Part shown: positions 1-6,468 of the stretch, in pieces
Position numbering within the stretch: the first letter of the stretch is position 1
Layout of the letters: each line of letters begins with the position of its first letter
NCBI GenBank assembly: GCA_002783525.1
Contig: PFGS01000098.1
Location: 1-8,179, forward strand
Direction: 5' to 3'
DNA from: Ignavibacteriales bacterium CG12_big_fil_rev_8_21_14_0_65_30_8
Lineage (GTDB): Bacteria; Bacteroidota; Ignavibacteria; Ignavibacteriales; Ignavibacteriaceae
DNA: 8,179 nucleotides
Notes under the pieces: model-generated
Seen by the model: the letters and a program-made list of their open reading frames with translations, nothing else
Told to the model about the DNA's origin: nothing
The model's database searches: none
Made by a program: the position numbers and the translations under genes

Positions 1-270
1 GGAATTTTAGCTGTCCTTATTAAAAAAGAATTACTTATTCCGATTTTAGGAGGAGTATTTTTTTTAGAAACTGTAACTGTAATAATTCAACGAGTTTATT
101 ATAAGTACACAAAAAAGAAATACGGAACAGGGAAAAGAGTTTTTAAAATGGCACCCATACATCATCATTTTGAATTGATAGGTTGGGCAGAGCCTAAAAT
201 TGTAACAAGGTTTTACATAATAGCCATCATTCTTGCAATAATCAGTTTGGCATCATTTAAGATTAGATAA
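1..270 (+). CDS. mraY: Phospho-N-acetylmuramoyl-pentapeptide transferase MraY, C-terminal part (5' end outside window)
   Basis: MraY is an integral membrane enzyme that transfers phospho-MurNAc-pentapeptide from UDP to undecaprenyl phosphate, making lipid I. Only the last 89 residues are present, read in frame from base 1 to TAA at 268-270. The diagnostic MraY signature MAPIHHHFE is at residues 50-58 of the fragment, with the triple His at 54-56; it is followed by GWAEPKIVTRF (61-71), another family-typical stretch. Hydrophobic segments at about 11-30 and 70-86 fit the last two membrane helices, with a basic loop (YTKKKYGTGKR) between them. The stop codon shares its last A with the murD start (TAATG), so the two genes are probably translationally coupled. 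Identification is secure; the N-terminal part and the Asp-rich active-site motifs are outside the window. Confidence 0.96.
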   Translation, partial: GILAVLIKKELLIPILGGVFFLETVTVIIQRVYYKYTKKKYGTGKRVFKMAPIHHHFELIGWAEPKIVTRFYIIAIILAIISLASFKIR

Positions 271-1616
271 TGAATTTAGCAAACAAAAAAATATCGGTAA
301 TTGGTGCAGTAAGAAGCGGTGTTGGTGCAGCTAAGTTAATTAAAAAACTTGGCGGTAAACCGTTTGTTAGTGATTCAGGAGTTTTTGAGAAATTAAAAAA
401 TTCTATAATGGAACTGCAAAAACAAAATATAGAATTCGAATTAGGTAAACATTCGGCTAAGGTTTATGAGTGTGAAATGTTTGTTGTTAGTCCGGGTGTT
501 CCATCAGATGCTGAAGTAATTAAAACAGCAAAAACAAAAGGAATAAAAATTATTAGTGAGATCGAATTAGCTTTTAGTTTTTGTGCGGGAAATATAATTG
601 CCATTACAGGTACAAACGGTAAAACTACAACTACATCTTTATGTGGTTATTTATTTAATCATTGCGGAATTAAAACATATTCGGCAGGTAATATTGGAAA
701 AGCATTTTCTGAGATAGCACTTGATGTAAAAGAAAATGAATTTGTTTCTCTCGAAGTTTCAAGTTTTCAGCTTGATCATATAGAGACATTCAAACCAAAA
801 GTGTCCGTTATCTTAAACATTACGCCTGATCATTTAAACCGATATGATTATAATTTTGAAAACTATATGAAATCAAAATTAAGAGTGTTCAGTAACCAGA
901 CTAAAGATGATTATTTAATTATAAATAATGATGATCAGTATTTGCAAAAAAACATTTCCGGACAATTGTGTAAAACATATTATTTCTCTCTTACAAAAGA
1001 TATAACAAATGGATGCTATCTTAATTCAGGCAACATCTATTATGTAGAAAATGGAGTTAAAAAATTTGAATGCAAAACATCAGATATTCAATTAAGAGGT
1101 GAACATAATTGGGCAAATGCAATGGCTGTAATTTCAGCTGCAAAATTATTCAATCTGGATAATCAAAAAATTATTTCTGCACTTAAATCATTTAAAGCAG
1201 TTGAACACAGATTAGAATTAGTAAAAGAAATTAACGGAATTAAGTTCATCAATGATTCGAAAGCTACAAATGTTGATTCAGTTATTTATGCACTAAAAAG
1301 TTTTAATACACCAATACACTTGATATTAGGTGGCCAGGATAAAGGAAACGATTACAAACTGATCAAAGAACTGGTAAAGAAAAATGTAAAGCAAATTTAT
1401 GCAATAGGTTCTTCATCGGATAAAATAAAGGATTTTTTTTCCGGCATAATTGATGTAAAAATGTATTCTTCATTAAGGGAAGCCACTGAAAATGCTTTTA
1501 AGAATGCTCAAAAAAATGATGTGGTTTTATTATCACCGGCTTGTGCCAGCTTTGATATGTTTGAGAATTATGAAGAAAGAGGAAATCAGTTTAAACAAAT
1601 TGTAAATAATTTATAA
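270..1616 (+). CDS. murD: UDP-N-acetylmuramoyl-L-alanine--D-glutamate ligase MurD
   Basis: MurD is the cytoplasmic ATP-dependent ligase that adds D-glutamate to UDP-MurNAc-L-Ala. The 448-residue length is normal for the family. Domain 1 (about 1-105) is the Rossmann-like UDP-binding part, with GAVRSG at 13-18 and VSPGVP at 73-78. The central ATPase domain has the P-loop GTNGKTT at 114-120, EVSSFQLDH at 162-170 and NITPDHLNRY at 183-192. Lys203 in KSKLRVF aligns by motif with the carbamylated lysine (K198) of E. coli MurD. The linker motif GEHNWANA is at 277-284. The C-terminal domain has NDSKATN at 328-334, GGQDKG at 354-359 and LSPACASFDMFENYEERG at 421-438. SFDMF is the MurD form of this motif, which separates it from MurC, MurE and MurF. 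The ATG overlaps the mraY stop by one base and has no Shine-Dalgarno sequence, suggesting coupled translation. No key motif is missing. Confidence 0.97.
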   Translation: MNLANKKISVIGAVRSGVGAAKLIKKLGGKPFVSDSGVFEKLKNSIMELQKQNIEFELGKHSAKVYECEMFVVSPGVPSDAEVIKTAKTKGIKIISEIELAFSFCAGNIIAITGTNGKTTTTSLCGYLFNHCGIKTYSAGNIGKAFSEIALDVKENEFVSLEVSSFQLDHIETFKPKVSVILNITPDHLNRYDYNFENYMKSKLRVFSNQTKDDYLIINNDDQYLQKNISGQLCKTYYFSLTKDITNGCYLNSGNIYYVENGVKKFECKTSDIQLRGEHNWANAMAVISAAKLFNLDNQKIISALKSFKAVEHRLELVKEINGIKFINDSKATNVDSVIYALKSFNTPIHLILGGQDKGNDYKLIKELVKKNVKQIYAIGSSSDKIKDFFSGIIDVKMYSSLREATENAFKNAQKNDVVLLSPACASFDMFENYEERGNQFKQIVNNL

Positions 1617-2750
1617 ATGAAAAAATTAGCATTAACGATATTTTTTGAGACTTTCATTTTAGTTCTGCTTGGACTTGTAATGGTTATGACCGCAAGTGGA
1701 ACATACAGTGTACATAAATTTTCAAATGTATTTTATCTATTTAATTCTCACTTTGGTAAAGTTATTTTTGGATTAATTGCATTAATAGTATTTTCATTTA
1801 TACCTTATGAAGCATATAAGGAGTATAGTAAGCCTGCTTTAATCCTAGTAACTCTATTCTTAATATTTATTCTTTTATTCGGAAATAGTGTAAAAGGTGC
1901 CGATAGATGGGTAAGTATTTTTGGTTCTACATTTCAACCTGCCGAGATCGCTAAACTTATTTTAATAATTCACCTGGCAAAATTAATTGAAGATAAAGGG
2001 GAAATAATAAAAGATTTCTGGAACGGTTTTTTCTATTTATTCTTTTGGGTAATACTCATTTCAGTATTAATAATGCTTGAACCTAACATTAGCAATGGTA
2101 TGCTTTTAATTTTTATTTCGCTTGTAATCCTTTTTGTAGGTGGAGCAAAATTAACTCATATAATTTCTACCTCATTTATAACAATGTTTAGTGCATTAAG
2201 TGTCGCAATGCTCTTCTCTCATTCGCGTGAAAGAATCCTGTCGTTTATTAATTCCGTTCAGCATGGTGGTGACCTTAATTTTCAGGTTAAGCAAGCTTTA
2301 TATGGATTAGGGAGTGGAGGTTTAACAGGTGTTGGAATTGGTCATAGCAATCAAAGTAATTTATTTCTTCCTGAATCTTATGGAGATTTTATCTTTGCAA
2401 TTTTAGGAGAAGAAACCGGTTTTATAGGTGCTGTAATTGTTTTACTTGCTTTTCTATTCTTGTTTATTGCCGGACTTTATATTTCTAAAAAAGCAAAAGA
2501 CAAGTTTGGTCAAATGTTAGGATTCGGAATTTCATTTTCAATTTTAACTTATGCTTTAGTAAATGCTTCTGTAGCAATAGGATTAATACCTACAACAGGA
2601 TTACCATTACCATTTATTAGTTATGGCGGTACATCAATGATCCTAATGTGCATGTCAGTAGGTATACTTGTAAACATTGCAGTTACAAATTCAATATCAA
2701 ATAAAGAAAACGATTTTATTGAACAGCCAATCATTTTGGATGAGGATTAA
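1617..2750 (+). CDS. ftsW: Septal peptidoglycan glycosyltransferase FtsW (SEDS family)
   Basis: FtsW is the SEDS-family polymerase that extends glycan strands from lipid II at the division septum, working with a class B PBP (FtsI). The 377 residues form a very hydrophobic protein with about ten predicted membrane helices, starting at about residue 6. Motifs seen are KGADRW (93-98), FQPAEIAKL (106-114), EPNISNGML (155-163), GLGSGGLTGVGIG (230-242), LPESYGDFIFAILGEE (251-266) and PTTGLPLPFISYGGTS (325-340). Asp257 in ESYGDF aligns by motif with the essential Asp297 of E. coli FtsW. RodA is the main alternative; position between murD and murG in a dcw cluster favours FtsW. The short soluble tail (about 356-377) is acidic at its end. 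The ATG follows the murD stop directly (TAAATG) with no recognisable ribosome binding site, so it probably depends on murD translation. Confidence 0.95.
   Translation: MKKLALTIFFETFILVLLGLVMVMTASGTYSVHKFSNVFYLFNSHFGKVIFGLIALIVFSFIPYEAYKEYSKPALILVTLFLIFILLFGNSVKGADRWVSIFGSTFQPAEIAKLILIIHLAKLIEDKGEIIKDFWNGFFYLFFWVILISVLIMLEPNISNGMLLIFISLVILFVGGAKLTHIISTSFITMFSALSVAMLFSHSRERILSFINSVQHGGDLNFQVKQALYGLGSGGLTGVGIGHSNQSNLFLPESYGDFIFAILGEETGFIGAVIVLLAFLFLFIAGLYISKKAKDKFGQMLGFGISFSILTYALVNASVAIGLIPTTGLPLPFISYGGTSMILMCMSVGILVNIAVTNSISNKENDFIEQPIILDED
2742..2745 (+). promoter_or_regulatory. Ribosome binding site of murG (supports a TTG start)
   Basis: GAGG lies at the very end of ftsW, 7 bases before a TTG at 2753. 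In the murG frame there is a stop (TGA, 2741-2743) just upstream, and no ATG or GTG lies between it and the glycine-rich loop of MurG. The TTG is therefore the only reasonable start, and this site explains how it is recognised. Confidence 0.7.
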
Positions 2751-2752
2751 AG

Positions 2753-3853
2753 TTGGGTAGTGCAGCTAATAAATATAGATTTCTATTTGCCGGCGGTGGT
2801 ACAGGCGGTCATCTGTTTCCGGCAATTGCAGTTGCACAAAAAATATTATCGATAAAACCAGAGGCAGAGATTTTGTTCGTTGGTACAAGTTCCAAAATTG
2901 AAGGTAGTGTTGTTCCAAAACTTGGATTTAATTTTAGTTCAATTTGGATAAGTGGTTTTAGTAGAAGTTTTTCATTTAAAAATATCTTATTTCCTTTTAA
3001 GCTGATTGTTTCACTTATGCAGTCAATTTTAATAAATATGAAATTTAAACCAAAAGTAGCCATTGGATCAGGAGGTTATGTTTCTGGCCCGGCAATTTTT
3101 GGTGCTAATGTAATGGGTGCAAGAATAATTTTACTTGAACAAAATGTTTATCCTGGAGTTACTACGAGATTACTTGAGAAATATGCTGAAGAAATTCATT
3201 TGAGTTTTGAAGATTCAAAAAGATATTTCAAAGATCCTGAAAAAATAAAAATTACAGGTAATCCTATACGAGAGGACTTAAAATATATTGATAAAAACTC
3301 AGCACTAAAAAGTTTTGAACTGCCTCCTAATAAAAAAACGATATTAATTTTAGGTGGAAGTCTGGGTGCAAAATCAATTAACGAAGCTATTTGCAATAAC
3401 ATTGAAAATTTTAAGAAAAATGGGATCCAAATTATTTGGCAAACAGGTAAATATTATATAGATACTTATAAAAAATATTTATCCGATACTATTAAAGTAG
3501 TTCCTTTTATTGAAGATATGAATTCAGCTTATTCTGCTTGCGATCTGGTTATTTCAAGAGCAGGTGGAATTACAATAACTGAGATAATGAATTTGGGAAT
3601 TCCTTCAATATTAATTCCTTCTCCAAATGTTGCAGAAAATCATCAATACCTAAACGCAAAAAATTTATTTGAAAATAAAGCAGCTTTATTTATTGAAGAT
3701 TCAAAAATAAACATGGAGTTGTTGGATTTAATTTTAAATACAATTTCCGATGATAAAAAATTATTGAATTTAAAAAATAATTCCTTGCAAATAGCAAAAC
3801 CTGAAGCGACTAAAATTGTAGCAGAAAGAGCAATAAAATTAGCGGATGAATAA
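2753..3853 (+). CDS. murG: UDP-GlcNAc:lipid I N-acetylglucosaminyltransferase MurG
   Basis: MurG is a GT-B, GT28-family glycosyltransferase on the inner membrane face that adds GlcNAc to lipid I to give lipid II, the substrate of FtsW. The length of 366 residues is typical. The N-terminal acceptor domain has GGGTGGH at 14-20 (the catalytic-loop His is 20), GSGGYVSGP at 105-113 and EQN at 129-131. The C-terminal UDP-GlcNAc domain begins near GNPIR (169-173) and contains GGSLGA (201-206), SRAGGITITEI (268-278, with Glu277 in the conserved donor-binding position) and PNVAENHQYLNA (291-302). A basic hydrophobic patch at about 71-100 fits peripheral membrane binding. Translation starts at TTG, the only non-ATG start in the window; no ATG precedes the first motif and an in-frame TGA sits just upstream. 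The gene begins 2 bases after ftsW and its end overlaps the next gene by 8 bases. Confidence 0.96.
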   Translation: MGSAANKYRFLFAGGGTGGHLFPAIAVAQKILSIKPEAEILFVGTSSKIEGSVVPKLGFNFSSIWISGFSRSFSFKNILFPFKLIVSLMQSILINMKFKPKVAIGSGGYVSGPAIFGANVMGARIILLEQNVYPGVTTRLLEKYAEEIHLSFEDSKRYFKDPEKIKITGNPIREDLKYIDKNSALKSFELPPNKKTILILGGSLGAKSINEAICNNIENFKKNGIQIIWQTGKYYIDTYKKYLSDTIKVVPFIEDMNSAYSACDLVISRAGGITITEIMNLGIPSILIPSPNVAENHQYLNAKNLFENKAALFIEDSKINMELLDLILNTISDDKKLLNLKNNSLQIAKPEATKIVAERAIKLADE

Positions 3854-4343
3854 AATTATGGAAAATCAAAATAAAAAAGTGTTCAAATATAATTTAGCTT
3901 TCTATTATCAAGCTACAATTATATACTTTATAGCTTTTGTGTTGTATGTGGTAGTAAGGGGTGAGTTTATTGAAAACTCATTTACCATTATAACAAAAGA
4001 CCCAATAATTCTTTCTTTCGCGATAATTGTTCTTATATCAGTTTTCGGATTGGTTTACAACATCTTTAAAAATCGTCATATAGAAATAGATGAATCAAGT
4101 GTTTCTTTTGTTGACAGATTTAGAACCAAAAAATTTGAATTGAATCAATTTACTTCGATAAGAATAACTGCATCTAAAAATCCTAATAAAAAGGAAGCTT
4201 TTAAATTTATAATTTCAAAAATAAAAGAGAGAAAAAGACCATTGATAGTAAGGTCAAGAGATTATGAAAATTCAACTGAGTTACTTTCTTGTTTCCAGAA
4301 TCTAAAATCGAAAATAGAGAAAAATAATGTTCAAGAATATTAA
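3846..4343 (+). CDS. Small membrane protein with two helices and a possible PH-like cytoplasmic domain, function unknown
   Basis: I do not recognise this as a named gene. It encodes 165 residues. Two hydrophobic stretches, about 17-38 and 53-74, look like a membrane hairpin. A charged C-terminal part (about 77-160) follows, alternating beta-like segments (HIEIDESSVSF at 78-88, KKFELNQFTSIRI at 95-107, AFKFIISKI at 118-126, RPLIVRS at 131-137) and ending in a probable helix (about 141-158). This layout resembles bacterial membrane-anchored PH-like (bPH/YcxB-like) proteins; the fold is inferred by eye. The protein is Lys/Arg-rich after the second helix, consistent with a cytoplasmic tail. It overlaps murG by 8 bases and murC by 17, so it is embedded in the operon and should be translated with it. 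Two starts are possible: ATG 3846 and ATG 3858 (MENQNKK); neither has a good ribosome binding site. The flanking overlaps and open frame argue that it is real. Confidence 0.82.
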   Translation: MNKIMENQNKKVFKYNLAFYYQATIIYFIAFVLYVVVRGEFIENSFTIITKDPIILSFAIIVLISVFGLVYNIFKNRHIEIDESSVSFVDRFRTKKFELNQFTSIRITASKNPNKKEAFKFIISKIKERKRPLIVRSRDYENSTELLSCFQNLKSKIEKNNVQEY

Positions 4344-5703
4344 AAAAGTGCATTTTGTTGGAATCGGAGGAATTGGAATGAGCGGCATAGCTGAGATTTT
4401 ATTCAATCAAGGATTTGAGATCTCCGGTTCTGATAAAAATTTATCTGAGGTTACTAAAAGATTAAGTGATATGGGTATGACTGTTTACGAAGGGCATTCA
4501 CCGGAGAATTTAAAAGATGCAGATGTACTTGTTTATTCTTCTGCTGTTACATTAGATAATCCGGAAGTAAAATCAGCAGCAGAAAGAGATATCCCTATTA
4601 TTAAAAGAGCAGAAATGTTAGCTGAATGCATGCGGATGAAATACGGAATTGGTATTGCCGGAACACACGGGAAAACAACAACTACTTCAATGGTGGGTTT
4701 AACGCTTACAGAAGGTGGAATAGATCCAACTATTATTGTTGGAGGTAAGTTAAGCGGATTGGGCGGAACAAATGCGCGTTTAGGTCAAGGAGAATTTATT
4801 GTAGTTGAAGCTGATGAATTTGACAGAACGTTTTTGAAATTAACACCTACTGTTGCCGCTTTAACAACCTTAGAAAGTGAACATTTAGATACTTATAAAG
4901 ATCTGGATGATATAAAAAGGGCATTTACAGAATTTGCAAACAAAGTACCTTTTTATGGTTTTGTGGTTTTATGTATTGATGAATCTGAATTGCAGAATAT
5001 AAAATCAGAAATAAACAAAAAAGTAATTACTTATGGTTTATCAGAAGAAGCAAACCTAAGAGCTGTAAATATAAAGCATAATAAATTCAACAGCTTTTTC
5101 ACAGCTATTTATAATGGTAAAGAGCTGGGCGAAATTAAATTAAATATTCCGGGTAAACACAACATTAAAAACTCTCTTGTTGCTGTTTGTATTGGACTAG
5201 AACTTGGGATAGAATTTATAGCTATAAAAACTGCTCTTGAAAAATTTACAGGGGTTTACAGAAGATTCGAAGTAAAATATAACAAAGAATTATTAGTGGT
5301 TGATGATTATGCGCATCATCCCACAGAAACAAGTGCAACATTATCCGGAATTAGAGAAGGTTGGAAGAATAGATTAGTTGTTGTTTTTCAGCCTCATTTA
5401 TATACAAGGACAAGAGATTTTTATAAAGAGTTTGCAAAATCTTTTATAAATACTGATCTGTTTATATGTACAGATGTTTATCCGGCAAGAGAAGAAAAAA
5501 TTGAAGGTGTTACCGGTAAATTAATTACTGACGCACTTGAAGAATTGGGCCACACAAATGTAAAATATGTAAAAGATAAAAATGATGTACCTGATCTCTT
5601 AAACAAATTAAAAGAAGATGGAGATATTATTGTAACAATGGGTGCCGGAGATATTTGGAAATACGGTGACCAGTTTGTTGAAATGCTAAATAACAAGAAC
5701 TAA
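4327..5703 (+). CDS. murC: UDP-N-acetylmuramate--L-alanine ligase MurC
   Basis: MurC is the cytoplasmic ATP-dependent ligase that adds L-alanine to UDP-MurNAc, the first step of the stem peptide. The length of 458 residues is typical. The N-terminal UDP-binding domain has GIGGIGMSG at 12-20 and VYSSAV at 69-74. The ATPase domain has GTHGKTTTT at 112-120 (the His in this P-loop is typical of MurC/Mpl), EADEFDRTFL at 161-170 and TLESEHLDTY at 181-190. The third domain shows IPGKHNIKN (274-282), YRRFE (311-315), DDYAHHPTE (326-334), FQPHLYTRTRDF (354-365) and MGAGDIW (438-444). Mpl is the main alternative, but the dcw location and the motifs favour MurC. The murC start lies inside the preceding gene (17-base overlap); a weak purine-rich AGAGA at 4316-4320 may serve as ribosome binding site. 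No murB or ddl follows. Confidence 0.96.
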   Translation: MFKNIKKVHFVGIGGIGMSGIAEILFNQGFEISGSDKNLSEVTKRLSDMGMTVYEGHSPENLKDADVLVYSSAVTLDNPEVKSAAERDIPIIKRAEMLAECMRMKYGIGIAGTHGKTTTTSMVGLTLTEGGIDPTIIVGGKLSGLGGTNARLGQGEFIVVEADEFDRTFLKLTPTVAALTTLESEHLDTYKDLDDIKRAFTEFANKVPFYGFVVLCIDESELQNIKSEINKKVITYGLSEEANLRAVNIKHNKFNSFFTAIYNGKELGEIKLNIPGKHNIKNSLVAVCIGLELGIEFIAIKTALEKFTGVYRRFEVKYNKELLVVDDYAHHPTETSATLSGIREGWKNRLVVVFQPHLYTRTRDFYKEFAKSFINTDLFICTDVYPAREEKIEGVTGKLITDALEELGHTNVKYVKDKNDVPDLLNKLKEDGDIIVTMGAGDIWKYGDQFVEMLNNKN

Positions 5704-6450
5704 ATGTATGAAAATAAAAAAAATATATTCTCAATTGTGTTATTCAGCTTACTGTCAATGGCAATTTTGCTGCTTATTATTTTTAACCCAAAGAAAAAAA
5801 CAGGAGACAATATTAAAATGATTAAAATTACAGGAAACAAGTTGATGTCTTCAGAAGAATACAAAAATTTTATTGAAAGTAACAAGACAAAAATAAATCA
5901 GGCTTTCAATCTCTCAGTACTTAAGGATAATGTATTAAAACATCCTTATGTAGAAAATGCGGACATAGAATTTGTAGGAGAAGAAAAAGCAGTGGTAAAT
6001 ATTCAAGAAAAGAAAATCTCTGCAATACTACTACACAAAGGTGAGCCGTTATTTTTAACCGATGAATTTGAAGTATTGCCAATATTATCTAATTCAAGAT
6101 TTTCTTCAATACCAATTATTAGTAATCCCAAAGATTTAGATGAAGTAAAAGCATTTACAATTATGAAGTCGACAGATATCTCTGATGCTTATAGGATTTT
6201 TGATGCCATTAGATATACAGATAGAAAAATGTTGATGAGTTTGTCAGAAATAAATATGAGAAACGGTGGTGATATCATCCTAACATTCTCCGGCATTAAG
6301 CAACCCGTAATTTTTGGTAGAGGATCAACAGCAAGAAAAATAATTTATTTAGAAATGCTATGGCAAGGATTATTAAAAGGTGAAACGTTGGTTAACAATA
6401 GTAGTTATATCGATTTAAGATTTGCAAATGAAATATATGTCGGCAAGTGA
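5704..6450 (+). CDS. ftsQ: Cell division protein FtsQ (DivIB family)
   Basis: FtsQ is a bitopic membrane protein of the divisome that links early ring proteins to FtsB/FtsL and the FtsW-FtsI synthase. The 248-residue protein has a short cytoplasmic N-terminus (1-7), one membrane helix (about 8-27) and a periplasmic part. Residues about 38-104 read as a POTRA domain: IKMIKITGNKLMSSEEY at the start, then LKHPYVENADIEF (78-90), as in other FtsQ POTRA domains. The beta domain follows (about 105-245) and ends with YIDLRFANEIYVGK, matching the conserved VDLRY...VG ending of the family. Sequence conservation in FtsQ is weak, so position between murC and ftsA carries part of the weight. The ATG directly follows the murC stop (TAAATG) with no Shine-Dalgarno sequence. 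Confidence 0.9.
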   Translation: MYENKKNIFSIVLFSLLSMAILLLIIFNPKKKTGDNIKMIKITGNKLMSSEEYKNFIESNKTKINQAFNLSVLKDNVLKHPYVENADIEFVGEEKAVVNIQEKKISAILLHKGEPLFLTDEFEVLPILSNSRFSSIPIISNPKDLDEVKAFTIMKSTDISDAYRIFDAIRYTDRKMLMSLSEINMRNGGDIILTFSGIKQPVIFGRGSTARKIIYLEMLWQGLLKGETLVNNSSYIDLRFANEIYVGK

Positions 6451-6456
6451 TTTAAT

Positions 6457-6461
6457 AAAGG
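6457..6461 (+). promoter_or_regulatory. Ribosome binding site of ftsA
   Basis: AAAGG lies in the 18-base gap after ftsQ, 7 bases before the ftsA ATG. It gives ftsA its own initiation signal, unlike murD, ftsW and ftsQ, which have none visible. Confidence 0.6.
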
Positions 6462-6468
6462 TTGAACA

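Noticed and set aside
293..330. Altered glycine loop at the MurD N-terminus (GAVRSG rather than GLGxSG)
   Set aside because: Similar variants occur in MurD of related lineages as far as I recall, and all other MurD motifs are intact, so it does not suggest a changed function.
1433..1440. Eight-T run in murD, with similar 8-base runs in mraY (58-65), ftsQ (5716-5723) and ftsA (6472-6479)
   Set aside because: Such runs could allow slippage, but every frame is intact through them and they are expected in A+T-rich DNA; nothing indicates programmed frameshifting.
2809..3402. Two minus-strand open frames opposite murG (2809-3063 and 3196-3402)
   Set aside because: They lie fully opposite well-supported murG motifs, have no recognisable protein features and no ribosome binding context; they are shadows of the coding strand.
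5478..5885. Minus-strand open frames opposite the end of murC and the start of ftsQ
   Set aside because: Low-complexity Ser/Ile/Phe-rich translations typical of the antisense of A+T-rich genes, with no motif and full overlap with real genes.
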